Source: Rhipicephalus microplus
Lineage: Eukaryota; Arthropoda; Arachnida; Ixodida; Ixodidae
Direction of reading: 5' to 3'
NCBI RefSeq assembly: GCF_043290135.1
Contig: NC_134710.1
Coordinates: forward strand, 280,497,776-280,561,775
Length of the DNA stretch: 64,000 bases
The notes beneath the pieces were generated by a model. That model was not told the DNA's origin, did not search any database, and saw only the letters and a program-made list of their open reading frames with translations. Below, in pieces: positions 32,847 to 44,434 of the stretch (within the stretch, counting starts at the first letter, position 1; each line of letters starts with the position of its first letter). The position numbers and the translations under genes were made by a program.

Positions 32847-34250
32847 TTAGTTTTCCTGGTCGGAGGGTCCGGGCCGGCGACGCATGGGGGAGGGCGATCG
32901 CCAGCGAGGAGAGGGTGCGCGTTGCGGCTGGAAGGCAAGGTGGTCAGTATGCGCATAGCGAGGTGGCGAGACCGGCCCGTATTGGACGAAGGGTTGGCTG
33001 CCGGGATGTGACGACCGGGCATAGTTGCCGAACGTCTGAGGTCGACGGCGGCAGTAGCGAGCAACGTGTCCGGGAGTGAAGCAAGCGTAGCAAATCGGTC
33101 GGTTATCGGGCGTCCTCCAGGGATTGGCGACTGGTGTTGCCGCCCAAGGTGCAGTATAAGCAGCCGGGTGTGCGGGCTGTGAGCGTGTAGTGTAGGGCGG
33201 TTGGGGGAGCCTACGTACAGCGTCTGAATATGTGAGCGGCGCGGCTACGGGCTGCATCTCTTGTGAAAAGGCGACAGGAGGAGCCACAGGCTGCGTTGCA
33301 TATGTTAGGGGCGCGGCCACAGGCTGAACGGCTGGCGGATAGGCGACAGGAGCGCCTACCGGCTGTGCGAAACCCGGGCAGTGACCACGGCTAGATAGAG
33401 GTGGCTCGTAGTGCGCAAGAGGAACAGCTTGTGCAACCTCTTCCGATATAGCAGTGCGAAGCGGGGCAGGTAGATGGGTGGTGGTCTCGTGAGTAAAGGG
33501 CACTAGGGAAAGTTGGCGGGCGACGTCCTCACGGACGAAGGCTCGGACTTGCTGAAGCAATGGTGAATTGTCGGGCATGGAGTCGAAACTGAACAGCGAC
33601 TCACCACCAGGCTGAGGCTGCCTAGTCAGAGTGCGTTGCTTCTTCAACTCGTCGTAGCTCTGACACAAGCTGACGACTTCAGAAACTGTGCTTGGATTCC
33701 TTGCCAAGAGCATTTGAAATGCGCCGTCGTCGATGCCCTTCAGGATGTTTTTGACCTTGTCATATTCGGGCATGGTGTCATTCACACGTGGACAAAGGTC
33801 GACGACGTCCTCAATATAGCTGGTAAATGTCTCGCCAGTCTGCTGAGAGCGGATGCGCAAGCGCTGTTCTGCCCTCTGCTTGCGGACAGCCGGCCGACCA
33901 AACACTTCACCACATGACGTCTTGAAGACGCTCCACGTGGGGATGTTGTGTTTGTGGTTATTATACCACAATTCGGCGACGCCAGTGAGATAAAATATCA
34001 CGTGGCCCAGCTTGTCGGCTTCATCCCACTTATTGTTGGCGCTCACCAGTTTGTAGTGCTCGAGCCAGTCTTCGACGTCCGTCCCATCCGCACTGTTGAG
34101 GACCTTCGGCTCCCGTAGCGTAGGATGGCCAGGGCAGTTGAACTGGAGCGAAGGCGTCATTGTAGTGGCGTTGGCAGTCATGACAGGTGGTAGCGTGCGG
34201 CTTCGCAGCTCCAGGGTGTAGCAACGGGGATTAACAGCACCTTCCACCAA
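32847..34250 (-). CDS. Gypsy-1 gag polyprotein
   Basis: An uninterrupted 467-codon frame. The capsid-like part has DVEDWLEHYKLVSANNKW, GVAELWYNNHK and an ETFTSYIEDVVDLC motif. A proline/alanine-rich middle has repeated QPVAAPLTY-type units, and one CCHC knuckle (CYACFTPGHVARYC) precedes a basic, proline-rich end. The protein would form the particle and bind element RNA. The first ATG at 34250 overlaps the primer-binding site; the Met at about 34181 (MTANATTMTPS) is a more plausible start. The intact frame contrasts with the broken pol. Confidence 0.82.
   Translation of the reverse strand: MVEGAVNPRCYTLELRSRTLPPVMTANATTMTPSLQFNCPGHPTLREPKVLNSADGTDVEDWLEHYKLVSANNKWDEADKLGHVIFYLTGVAELWYNNHKHNIPTWSVFKTSCGEVFGRPAVRKQRAEQRLRIRSQQTGETFTSYIEDVVDLCPRVNDTMPEYDKVKNILKGIDDGAFQMLLARNPSTVSEVVSLCQSYDELKKQRTLTRQPQPGGESLFSFDSMPDNSPLLQQVRAFVREDVARQLSLVPFTHETTTHLPAPLRTAISEEVAQAVPLAHYEPPLSSRGHCPGFAQPVGAPVAYPPAVQPVAAPLTYATQPVAPPVAFSQEMQPVAAPLTYSDAVRRLPQPPYTTRSQPAHPAAYTAPWAATPVANPWRTPDNRPICYACFTPGHVARYCRRRPQTFGNYARSSHPGSQPFVQYGPVSPPRYAHTDHLAFQPQRAPSPRWRSPSPMRRRPGPSDQEN
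32850..32856 (-). promoter_or_regulatory. Putative -1 frameshift heptamer between Gypsy-1 gag and pol
   Basis: On the minus strand the heptamer GGAAAAC lies directly before the gag stop TAA (32847-32849), in the gag reading G GAA AAC TAA. The pol frame, open through this point, is exactly -1 relative to gag. This fits an X XXY YYZ-type slip, although GGA is not a canonical XXX. No downstream pseudoknot was evaluated. Confidence 0.5.
34237..34249 (-). promoter_or_regulatory. Gypsy-1 primer-binding site
   Basis: Two bases inside the 5' LTR the minus strand reads TGGTGGAAGGTGC, beginning with the TGG that pairs with a tRNA 3' CCA. Which tRNA it matches was not determined. Confidence 0.65.
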
Positions 34251-34251
34251 A

Positions 34252-34394
34252 TGTGAGGAGGTTTATCAGCCGTTAAAGACAGCGACGAGACAGCGTGAAG
34301 AACCGTCCAGCGATCGGCACAGCAACGAACCAAAGCACGAGCCGAGAGAGCCGGGCGTTGGCGATGCTACTCCAGGCACATCTTCTTCTTCACA
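34252..34394 (-). repeat. Gypsy-1 5' LTR
   Basis: A 143-base LTR, the partner of 29113-29259. Short LTRs of this size are unusual but consistent at both ends of the element. Substitutions between the LTRs are few. Confidence 0.92.
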
Positions 34395-34999
34395 CTCCAG
34401 CTACCAGCGGCGGCGTGAAAAAAACCTCTTCAGCCTTTCCCACCGCAACACTCAGGTTTCAGGACAGTTCTTCAGTTCCTTCAGGACAGTGTACAGCTAT
34501 CTGTAGAAAACTATCGCCACGTCCTCGGCTATAGTCGCCACTGTAATTTTGTTACCCCCTCATAATTTCTCTTTCCAGATTTTTCTGCAAATGCTGAGCC
34601 GTGTTTCCACTTAGTGCTGCAGAAATAGCATCTTTTGTACTTCTCATGCTCCTTCTTCTATCACTCGCAGCATGTCAGCTTTGTCTTCGATTAACCCTAT
34701 ATCATTTGGAAATATAAATCTTGTCTTTTTTCATGAATAATGGTTTTACACAACTAACGAAAACAAAATTTGGGCTTGAATAGCGCTTATGTAGGCGCCC
34801 ACATGAAAAATAGGCGTTTATAGGCACTTATAGGCATTTAGGCACGAACGTCCAAAATAGGCGTTTATAGGCAGAATAAAAAAACCATAAAAGCCCTGCA
34901 TAATCTCTAATTCATGCTCATATATAAAAATGGCAAGATAAAAACGCAAGGAAGAAAATAGCTGTTTGCCTAAATTCTGGTCTCTATTCATCTCTTAAA
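34395..34999. other. Spacer with GGCGTTTATAGGC-type short repeats
   Basis: No gene is seen. Around 34790-34875 a short motif recurs: TAGGCGTTTATAGGCACTTA, then TAGGCATTTAGGCAC, then TAGGCGTTTATAGGCAG. It occurs about three times in 90 bases. Its nature is unknown. Confidence 0.5.
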
Positions 35000-35128
35000 A
35001 ACAATGAATGTAGGGCTAAGTTCATTATGAAATTCTATTTATTGTAATTAATACTATGGAGAACGCTTCATCAGGAAGGAAGACGAACGCAGGCAACAGA
35101 AAACAACTGATTTTATTGAAGAGGGAAT

Positions 35129-35132
35129 TCAA

Positions 35133-35225
<93 letters not shown>
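35129..35225. repeat. (TA)n microsatellite
   Basis: About 97 bases of TA repeats embedded in the LINE 5' part. LINE sequence matching units A and B continues on both sides, so the array grew within or replaced a short LINE stretch. Confidence 0.97.
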
Positions 35226-35228
<3 letters not shown>

Positions 35229-37625
35229 GCAGCGTAGGCGCCACGTTCGAAGAATAATGGAACGTTGATAACAGAAAGTTACACAGCTGCTTTGATGTCT
35301 TCTTTTGGGTATACTCTATCGAACCTTGTAACGTTGTGGCTATGCAGCTTGTGGTTGTATGTACATACCGGAAGGTGCGTTGTAAATTTAGGGCGCCGTT
35401 TTAGTTGTTAGAAAAAAGTCAGGCCTGCGCGGAAAGCACAGAACGAAAGCTAGAAGGACGGCCTTTAACAGCCTTTTCTAAGCGCTCATTAGTTAAACAC
35501 TGAAAGCACACTTTCTTGGCGCCCACTGTAGCATTATTAATAATAAATTCTGGGTAGTAAAGCAGCATTCGCTTTGCTATTTCTCGTCATTTTTTTAGGA
35601 AGCGTTCTATCCACTAAACCCTTCCAAGTAATTTTGTGCAAATTATTCATGCAGGGGCTGATGACAATGAAGAACTATGGCTGAAGTGGGTATGCGCCAC
35701 TGTTATTAGTTTATTAAAAAACAGCTCTTGTAATGGGTTGCGGCTTTGGACGAGCCACTCATTAAGCTATATGCATTGTCTGACGCCTTGTTTTTCCTTT
35801 GCTGTTCTGAAACGCTGAATTACTCATGAAAACGTGATTATTTTTCGACATTGAGCGCACCTGGAGCAACTTTGCGAACAAGTACGAAGCAGCGGCATGG
35901 CTATATGAATTTAGGCTTGAGACCTCTAGTCGCTTAATAGCCGGAATCGCTAACGCCAAAAACGCATTCCAGAGGCATGGCCCTTAGGTTACAGAGGTGT
36001 CGGTGTACGATCCTGCATTTTTACTCATATTTTGCAATCAGAGGAGCCCACACGTCAAGGCTTACTCGATGAATATCGAAACGATAAAAAGAAATTTACA
36101 CCAGACCTTTCGCAGTAGCATTATTGGTGAATAAGTGCGGTGTAATTAGGTCAGAATTGAAAACTTGTTACAAAGATTCATTTAGCGCCTCTTCTCCAAA
36201 CGAAAACAAAGATGTGGTGACGCAGTTTTTGTAATTTGTGACTCCTCTAACTGACGAAGAATGTGAATCTATTAGTGGGACATTCACTATACACTAAATA
36301 GAGCTAGCCGTTTAGAGTTAACACTGCTGAAACCGCCAGTTTCTGACGGAAAATCAGACGCTTTTACAGATCAATAAAATCAGTACTGTGCCCTGCACTG
36401 CTTGACAATTTGACGCTGAGTTTAAATTTGGAGACGCTTCCTTGCTTTTGATTAAAAGCAACACTTTTCTGATCCGATAGCGCTCAGATCGTGAAAAGCG
36501 TCATCACGTTGATGACTACAGGCTGTATATATTGTTAAATGTTCACTACAAAATTTTTGCAAAGGTACTTTCAAACAGACTTCATTTTGGCAATGCCACT
36601 ACATATTGGTGCCCATCAGACATGTGGTCTAGAAAGTTGCTCAATACAGAATAATATACACATTCCTCGCGCAGTATTGGTACATTGTTCACAATAACAT
36701 GATTATGGTAATACTACAAGTACACTTAGCGAAATCCTTTGAACGGCTTCGCATTCTTTTCTATTTTCTCTTTTCAAACATGCCAACATTGGCTCCACAA
36801 TACCTAAAGGTGTGAAACTATACCCCAAATAATGTTCAACCCGTTTTTTGTTAATGACTATCTTTTAAAACCTGTGTTTCTTAACTCGTCAGGGAAACAA
36901 GGCTGTTTGTTGTCCCCATTGCTTTTTGCTCTTTACTTGGAGCCACAGTGCTTAGGTGTAATTCGATCTAACAACATCTACTGTTTCAGTGCTTATGGGA
37001 ATGAAGTAAAGGTGTTGGCATATAAGGATGCCATTGCGGTATTTTGCACAAATTTTTCTTGTATGCAAATGGTAGTGACAACAATGTCACGAATGAACTT
37101 TGCTTAACGCTTGAAAATGTAGCTTGGCCCATGGACATATAAACCAACCCATGTTCAGGGTATAGATTGGCCTTGTGTTCCGCCAATGTACATAGGCGTT
37201 CCAATATATGTACGTCGATGAAGTGCACAATGTTAAAAAGAAGGTGTACCCACCCTAAAGTCCTTAGCTTGGACTTTTATCACTCAAAACCTCTCTACCT
37301 TTGGCAGAACTGAAGCATTCAACCTGTTTTTGGCAACAAAATTATCCTACGTACTGCAAACAACTCTTTGTTCGAGGGTCTACATACAAAAATTTCACCA
37401 TATATTTGCTATCTTCGCTTGGTTATCAACCTATGAACCGATGAGGCAAGAGAATATTTTTATACCGGTCTGCGCGGGTAGTCTTAGGTTAGTAAACCTC
37501 TTTTATTACACAACCGGTGTGGCGCTTTCCTAATTTTATGACCGTGCTCATCCAATGCTTGTAAAATTCTTGCAAGTTGATTTCACAGACGCTTTACCAA
37601 ATTTAGTGGTACCTACTACTTTCGC

Positions 37626-37708
37626 ATCGCCTCCATATCTGCGTCTCTCATATTATTATGGCAGTTTTGGGACGTTAGGCGCCACACATCAATCGCCTCC
37701 ATATCTGC
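37626..37708 (+). mobile_element. 49-bp Ruka-type SINE 3' end with perfect 17-bp target duplication
   Basis: The insert 37643-37691 contains only the SINE terminus (GTCTCTCATATTATTATGGC, GTTTTGGGACGTTAGGCGCC, ACATCA). ATCGCCTCCATATCTGC flanks it at 37626-37642 and 37692-37708. It lies in the C-terminal region of the L1/Tx1-like LINE. Confidence 0.9.
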
Positions 37709-38207
37709 AATGTTCATGCATGAAGAATACGTATTTACGCGTTTTATGACAGATTTTCTAATGAGTGCTTGTTCTCTAGCTCAAGAAAAACCTTTCATAT
37801 GCTATACTGGATGTTCTCTTTCAGGCCCCACTTTGCCGCTCACTATGCATTGCACTTTCTGGTGATGACGCGCTATTACGTGTAACAAAAATGTCTATTT
37901 CCACAATGAGCAAGATAATTTTCTACAAAGTGCGTACAGAAACAATATGTGTAAAAATCCGGTTAAACACCAAAATCATATTTGTATTGTCTGCCGAATC
38001 TGCGAAGTTCCTGAATGATTGGAATATTGCTAAATTAGCTATAAGGACACGATCCTTCCTGGGACGTTCTGCAGAGGGCTATAAAAACGTCTGGAGAAAA
38101 TATCTCACAGCATTCATCATCTCGTACCACCCAAATGCAATGACATGACAGTTGACATGCTGTTGTTAATGGGCATGTAAAATTATTGAAAAACTTCTTG
38201 TTGGATA

Positions 38208-38361
38208 GGTATGTGGAACCAATGGTGTCCTCGCGCTGCCACTTTGTGCAAATGACTGTGTGGCTAAGAGACTTTTATGACCAAGGTATGTGGAACTAAT
38301 GGTGTCCTCGCGCTGCCACTTTGTGCAAATGACTGTGTGGCTAAGAGACTTTTATGACCAA
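38208..38361 (+). repeat. 77-bp tandem duplication in LINE C-terminal sequence
   Basis: Two nearly identical 77-base units starting GGTATGTGGAAC at 38208 and 38285, differing at one clear position (ACCAATGG against ACTAATGG). The period is not a multiple of three, so it shifts any residual frame. Confidence 0.93.
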
Positions 38362-38554
38362 CTGCATCTTCAGCCGAGCTGGTATGCTGAGTTTATGAAG
38401 TGTGCTACTCAAACACCCCTTTAGACATTGTATTGTCAGTGATTTGCTTTGTAACGTTCATGGTACATTTGTCGACTTGATCCTATGTATAATATACGCT
38501 ATGCATATACGTAAGCCACAATTGTATTAAATACCATGTAAGAAAAAATCGGTA

Positions 38555-38620
38555 TGGCTCAGTGATAAAACACCAGGCTGGCATGCAACGGACCTAGATT
38601 GGAGCCCCAAAGTGTCCTAA
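38555..38620 (+). mobile_element. tRNA-derived SINE head fragment (third type)
   Basis: The stretch GGTATGGCTCAGTGATAAAA resembles a box A and TAGATTGGAGCCCC a decayed box B, spaced as in a tRNA with a GCATGC-like anticodon region. It is followed by a T-run. It does not match the Ruka-type head and could be a degenerate tRNA or another SINE. Confidence 0.4.
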
Positions 38621-39639
38621 GTACTAGTATCTTTTTTTTTTGTTTCGCGGTAGTGGTCACGGGCAACGGCGGCGGCGGCAGACAACTACGACGCCACACG
38701 TCCCTTTAGAGCTTTCAATGTAAAAGTACAAATAAGAAGTAATAGACAATAATGCCACGGGAAATATAGGGAATGTCATTGAAGTCATTTTACTATAAAT
38801 GTGAGAAAAAAAAGGGGACGAAAAGAAATCTTGTCGCACGTTCGAACCCTGCCGGTGGCAACCTATGTTGTTGTTCACTTCTTTCTTCCCATCTACAATA
38901 AAATTACTAGTGATGACTCCCCCATGCTTTTTGTAGGATTATTTTTGTAAATTCTCATTATTAGGCGTATAATAATAATTGTTTCGGTGTACAATAAAAT
39001 TTGTGGTCTATTTGTGTCTGTTTTGCCTTCCTTTCGCTAATTGTGCCATTGCCAGCTTGTGTCCCTCGACCAACAAATTTTAGTTCGTGCAATTCCAGAA
39101 CTTTTGATAACAGAATCAACAATGCATGGGATACTAAGCCATAGTGATTCAATGTTTGCCATTATATTGTGAAGGCAGTTCCTTTCTGTTCCAGCATTGT
39201 GGAAAGATCAATATGTAAATCTGTCAGAGTTGCAAGAGTATTTAGCTGGCGTTTCATTATGCCTATTACTTAATATCTTGAATTTAGCAAAAGTGTTGCG
39301 CATTGACGAATTCGTGCTAAAGATGTAGTGCAGAATGGTATGCAAGTACAACTTCCCGTGGAAGTGATGCCAGAAACTGTTTATTGATGTTCGTCCTTTA
39401 AAACTGTTTCGGTGTATGTTTAGTTGGCACTCTGACCCACTATAGTTAACAGAAATAAAAAAAATCTTCTATCTTTGTTTTGTTCTTCGACCATAACTTG
39501 AATTGGAGACCCCTTACAGGTAGCTTTAGTACAATTTTCGTTGTTTCACAGCTCCATTACTCTTTCTTATTTCGAAAGTCTGCCCCTAGGGATATTATTT
39601 TTGAAAAATGCACGTACATCTTTTCTTCATATATAAAGT
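38621..39639. other. Unannotated region
   Basis: There is a GGCGGCGGCGG run near 38664-38677 and a GTTCGAACCCTGCCGGTGGC motif near 38842 that resembles a box B, but no tRNA fold or repeat boundary could be supported. No coding signal is seen. Confidence 0.4.
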
Positions 39640-42470
39640 CGAATAAAGAATGGTGGTGTGGTCCACGAAGCTAGCGGTTAAAGTCGGGCGGTTCGTAAGC
39701 CTCGAACATGTGGCACGGAGGTGATGGCGACGACTTAATCGTAGACCAGTGGAGGTCCACAGTGTGTGAGGCAGTTATATCTTGGATTGGGGCGTCACAA
39801 ATTGGGCATGATATGTCATACGGGCCTCGGTACTTTTTCGCCCAAAGGCTGGTCACGGATGAGGTAAGCGCAACCCCAACAAGAAGCCTCCGCAACGTAA
39901 CCTCTTCTCGGTGGTTTAAACAAACAGGGAGGTCTGATCCACACGGAAGTATAAGAGCTCGCGTGGCACGTGAGAGGCTTTCTTTTTCTCGGAATACCTG
40001 TCCTTGTGCGTCTTCAATAAAATGCGGTAGCGGGTACGGTGTAACTTCAGGATGATTTGCCAAATCAGCATTTACAAGGTCCAGCAAAGCGATCCGAGGA
40101 ATCAACTATACGTATTTGCACAGATGCAGAGGCAGCAAGAACAAGAATAGTATGCGAGATTGATGAAGAGCGATACGCTCATCGTATATTATGAATAGCT
40201 TGCGTAGAGTTCGTACGAATGATGAGCTGGAAGCATTTGGCTGGTTGCAGAAGAGGTAGCAGCGCTGTCAGTCCATTACGTAAGGCAGCCGGCTCAGCAA
40301 AATGAGCCGGTGGTGCCGGATCCGCAAAATATGAGGATGTCTGGCCAACCTCTGGTATAGTGGACATACAAGTGTGGTATGAATGGTGGTGCTGCTAACA
40401 CTGGCATCCGTATAAGCGACGACAGTAGCAGCATCTAAGTTATCTGTACGAAGCAGGTGGGATATTCGGATGTTCGCCTGGCGTGGAACTAGGCTGTCAA
40501 GGCGACCAAGAAGTTTGTTTTCAGTCAGTTGCATTTTGTTCAACGGGGCTATACTGGTCGTCCCTGAAGGTGTGTGATGTGTTTCTTTGCCCATGTACCG
40601 CGCCAATGCAGCTGCCGAACACAACATTCAACAGCCACGCCGATGCAGTAATTCATCAATCGTATTTAGTTGGGACTCCTGTTAAACTACATTTCGTGGA
40701 GTGATGCGTGGCAGTCCAATTAGGGCACGCATTGCTTCGTTCTTGATCGCCTCTAGACGTGGCCATTCTGCCAGCGTCAGGTGATAAAATTCAGCGTGGT
40801 AAACAAGCCTTAACTGCAATATCGCATGGACAAAGAGTCGAGCCATGTTGGAGGTGGCACCGCTAGATTTTTTCGCTATCCTTTAAATGAGGTGTATTGT
40901 TTGTTTTGATGCCTGCGGCTTGGCACTCTTTACCCAAGGTCCTGCAGAGTCGGTAGTGTGATTTTTCAGGCCAAGCACGTAGAGATCTGAGCTCTCGAGT
41001 AGTGGCTGCTCATCTAAAATTAACCGCAGATGCTGGATTTCCAGTTAACGACATCCATATTTCTTCGTTAAAGACATGAACTTTGTTTTTTTGAGATCTC
41101 GAGAACAATCAGGGTGCACCAGCTGTGGGTTATGCTGACTGCGTCGCGGAAAGATTGTTCTTGACTGCTTATTTCTGGGTGCACTGTTAAAAGAGAGATG
41201 TATTCTACATACATAATATTTTTGCGGGGTGTATTACCACGACCTTCCATGCCAGTGGAAGGAGGGCCACGTTAAAAATAACTTGTATGAGCACAAATCC
41301 TTGTGGGACACTTCTATTGGAAGCAAACTTTCCAACTTGCTGACCAGTAAGGCGAAAAGAGAAGCTGCAATAATTAGGAAAGGCTTTATCGAACGCGCAC
41401 ACTCTACTGGAAAATTTGAGCCATTGTAGAATTTCCATAATAGCATCATGACCCACATTATCATATGCTTTAGAGATGTCAATAGACGAAATAGTAAGAA
41501 TCCGGTATGATCATCCTCCAACGAGGACCATGGATGAGAGTTAGGCAAGGCCATCCTCATTGCCCAGATCTGGACGGAACCCAGTTTGGAAAGCATGATA
41601 ACAAGAGTACCTCTCGAGCCACCACGTAATACGTGTCGGTAGCATACGGTCTGTATATTTGCCCAATTTTAACGTGGGAGCTAGCGGGTGCATCTGTGCG
41701 ATATTTTCTGGAGGTTTTCCTGCTTTAGGAATGGTGACCAGTTATACATGCCGCCGAAACTCAGGAATGAATAAATTAGCCCAAGATTTGGTTATTACCT
41801 CTAACAGGCTAAGTAGAAGTGTGCCTTCCATATTTTTGTAAAGTTCACAAGGTATGCCACCTGGTACTGGTGGTTTGCGCAGTTTTGATAGGTCTATTGC
41901 TGATAAAAATTCGGCCATTGTAAAATCAGCCTGTATTCCCTATACATTGGTAAGCGTGGGAAGCACACCTGCATACTCTGACAGGCAGTTCTGAGCCGCG
42001 AAAGGAGGTGGAACTATGTCTAATGCAGAAAGAATGTTTGGGCGAGTGTCGGTGAATACTGCTTGAGTCTGGTCTGAGGCCAATAGGTTGCAGGCTGCGG
42101 GGTCAGGAAGCCGCTGACCGCGTTCCATGGCTTGGAAGAAGCGCCTAAATAGGAATTAGATGCCTAAGGCCCAAGTGATGAGGACTAGTTCATGTAATGA
42201 CCGCGTTCTAGGTGGCGTTGATGGCGTCGAGCTGCTGCTTGAAGGCGTTGGGCTTTCATCTTCATTGCAATTGTGACAGCGTCACGTCTTCATGCTACTA
42301 CTGCTTGACGGTTAGATGCCCATAAACGCAGAAGCTGCACATCAGGAGCAGGTCATGACTCACCCACCTACGACACACTTGTCGCCTGAGCTTATGTCGC
42401 TTTTATAAAATCCGAAGGGTCTGAAACGGAGTTATAGATCGTGTTTTCTGAAGCCACCCTTTACTGATCT
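39640..42470 (-). mobile_element. I-type LINE, left copy (minus strand), decayed
   Basis: From 42470 leftwards the minus strand gives the post-endonuclease linker and the RT. The RT retains a DISKAYDNVGHDAI-like palm, a degenerate PQGFVLIQVIFNVALLPLAW and LLTVHPE near 41456-41205. RNase H follows at 40627-40268 (VAYTDASVSSTTIHTTLVCP) and a C-terminal region at 40105-39671 with a CPICDAPIQD zinc-like cluster. Frame breaks are frequent. Its RT-linker part (42465-40192) matches 48625-50912 on the opposite strand at roughly 80%. The 5' part is missing. Confidence 0.75.
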
Positions 42471-43309
42471 CAATCCACCCCTCCACAAGGTCACAGCAAC
42501 TTCTACAAAGCAGTGGTGATGATATTGATTTCGATTAAAGGAAATATTTTCCTTAAGGAGCAAATGATTCGACCATTCCATAAAAAGAAAAAGTTTGCTC
42601 GTTCACACTTGTTTGCACCTGTAAGTGTTATTTGGAAACGCGAAAAAAGGGTTTCCGCTTTAGTCTTCGATGAACCTGATCAACCTTGCTTATGGTAACT
42701 TGGAGCGTTGGTAGCAGCTCGCAAATTGGCGACGAATAAAGCTATGGGCTCGAGCACAGAGGGAAGCTCAGCTTTTAAGCTTGCCCCTTAGTTTGAGCCA
42801 CCGGACCTAGGGGAAGGTGAAACACTGTGGTTTTGCCACTACGTAGGCTTAATTGAGAATCGGGCTAGTAGGTTTTAATTTAACTTGAATTGTCTTTTAT
42901 AGCTCAAAGTACAACTTGGACATCAAAGCAGCACACACGTAGGCACTGCTCAATTCTCTTTCTTCCCTTCTCTCTCTCTCTCTCTCTCAGCAAGGCGAGC
43001 TCAGAGATGTCTGTGCCCAGTATCTACTAAACGCCTTGACAATGTAAGTCAAAATATTTTTTATACTATTATTGTTTATTCTCGGCAGGTGCTATACGTA
43101 GCCGCTGGTAATCTCTTCAGCGGCTAGTCTACCAGAATAATATTAAGATAAAGATGATCTGCGACCACCCCAAAAAGCTTTAGGTATTGTTCAGCGCGTG
43201 AATGCCCTGTTTATTATGCATGCACTATAATAAGCATTATGACTTTCACTGACTCGCCCCGTATATATTGACGAGTGAGTTGGGTTTGCCGCAACGTATT
43301 GGCGTACCG
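42471..43309. other. Unannotated region with a (CT)n run
   Basis: A pure CT repeat at about 42968-42988 is the only clear feature. No gene or element was recognised. Confidence 0.45.
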
Positions 43310-43470
43310 AGTGAACAAGGCCTGACTAGAAGGAACGGCACCCTATGTTCTCGTGTGTCCGAAACACGCCAAGGTGTATTGCTGTGGGAGTATCATGAAG
43401 CTCAGTGAGGACACAGTGCCGCAAATGCTTAGGCACAACAATGAGAAGGTCGGCTAAGGTTGCACGGCGG
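43310..43470 (-). mobile_element. Ty3/gypsy integrase zinc-finger fragment
   Basis: The minus-strand frame 43556-43326 reads LLIVVPKHLRHCVLTELHD and TAIHLGVFRTHENI, matching the HHCC region upstream of integrase in Ty3/gypsy elements. It is isolated, with no LTR or adjacent pol recognised, so it is a small relic of a third gypsy copy. Confidence 0.65.
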
Positions 43471-44261
43471 GCTTGTTGGTTATTCATGTTGTTCGAGGTA
43501 TAGCGCAACCAGGACGGGAAAGAGAAGAAGACACAGAACACATGCACGGAACACATTCAGGGTGCTGTCTCCTTAAAAGCATCAACCAGCCGAGAGACAT
43601 CCGAGCCGCATGACCACTGTACGGACGGGTGCAAAACGAAACATCGATGTTGTCGGTGCGTCAAAGACGAACTAAAACAGCCACGACTTCCTGCCATGAA
43701 GTACATCATCACGAAAGGTCCACATGAGTTGGATGAAGAGTGGATCGCACATGAACTGCAACCCTTCTAGGAGGAATATCTGGCGTAGAGCATCAGGATC
43801 CAAAATTGAAGGCGAAGAGTACTCTAAATAAGCTGATATTCGTGGCAGGCTAATATATTCCTGAAGAACCAGAGGCCACGATCTCTACATCCCATATTTG
43901 AGACGCTGGCATAGCTCTCCCAATTTTCCGGCATAGCTCTCCCAATTTTCCGGCAAGACCATGGCAGTTACATTGTAGAATGCCTTCCGGGGATTGTGAG
44001 GCAGAAGCCACAATGGATTGAAATTAGCCACTGGCACCGAAGTGAAATCCTGAAGTTGATGTGCAACAAAGCGCCACAGTTCTTGGGGTGAAAGTGTTTT
44101 AGGCTCTGGTGGCGAGACTGGAGTTTGTGCCGAAGAGGCAGGAGTATACGCGGAAGGTGCTTACTGCTGTGCGTGCTCTCCCTCAGCACGATTGATAAAT
44201 CACCATACTGATGAAGATCATTTTCTTTCCAATGACATGAATTTATTGCCATACTGCCTTA
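43471..44261. other. Unannotated region left of Gypsy-2
   Basis: A 22-bp local duplication (GGCATAGCTCTCCCAATTTTCC, about 43909-43951) is visible. Otherwise the sequence has short open frames without domains, possibly old LINE 5' sequence. Confidence 0.4.
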
Positions 44262-44434
44262 ACCTGACAGGCCTGACCTTCTGCAACCATCATCCCGCCT
44301 GCACAATAAACATCTATCACACGTAACAACTTTGTTGGAGGTGCTGCGTAAGGACGCCGGTAGAGTTGCGGTACACAAGGACGCCGGAACAGTAGCGTCG
44401 TCATGCCTATATTTCTGATCCGCGAAACGACTCC

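Larger units (their letters stand above)
29113..34394 (-). mobile_element. Gypsy-1: nearly complete Ty3/gypsy LTR retrotransposon
   Basis: This 5.28-kb element on the minus strand has matching LTRs (29113-29259 and 34252-34394, TG...CA ends), a primer-binding site, gag, pol in a -1 frame (protease, RT, RNase H, integrase) and a purine-rich tract before the 3' LTR. A 4-bp target duplication CTCC flanks it (29109-29112, 34395-34398). The domain order PR-RT-RH-IN identifies the Ty3/gypsy group, and no envelope frame is present. Damage is limited to one small insertion with a frame change plus three in-frame stops in pol. Confidence 0.92.
35000..38410 (+). mobile_element. L1/Tx1-like LINE copy 3 (sense), decayed
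   Basis: This is the sense version of the element seen antisense in units A and B, and it continues further 3'. 35000-36740 matches the minus strand of 7126-8640. RT palm sequence follows at 36832-37107 (SSGKQGCLLSPLLFALYLEP, EVKVLAYKDAIAVFC, where the catalytic ADD is now KDA). C-terminal fragments are at 37330-37533 (FHHIFAIFAWLSTYEPM), 37555-37749 and 37900-38180. Interruptions are a (TA)n array at 35129-35225, a 49-base SINE 3' end at 37643-37691 and a 77-base tandem duplication at 38208-38361. Many stops show it is inactive. Confidence 0.75.

Noticed and set aside
28911..34394. Envelope-bearing endogenous retrovirus
   Set aside because: No frame follows integrase before the 3' LTR in Gypsy-1, and none was seen in Gypsy-2 or the Mag-type element.
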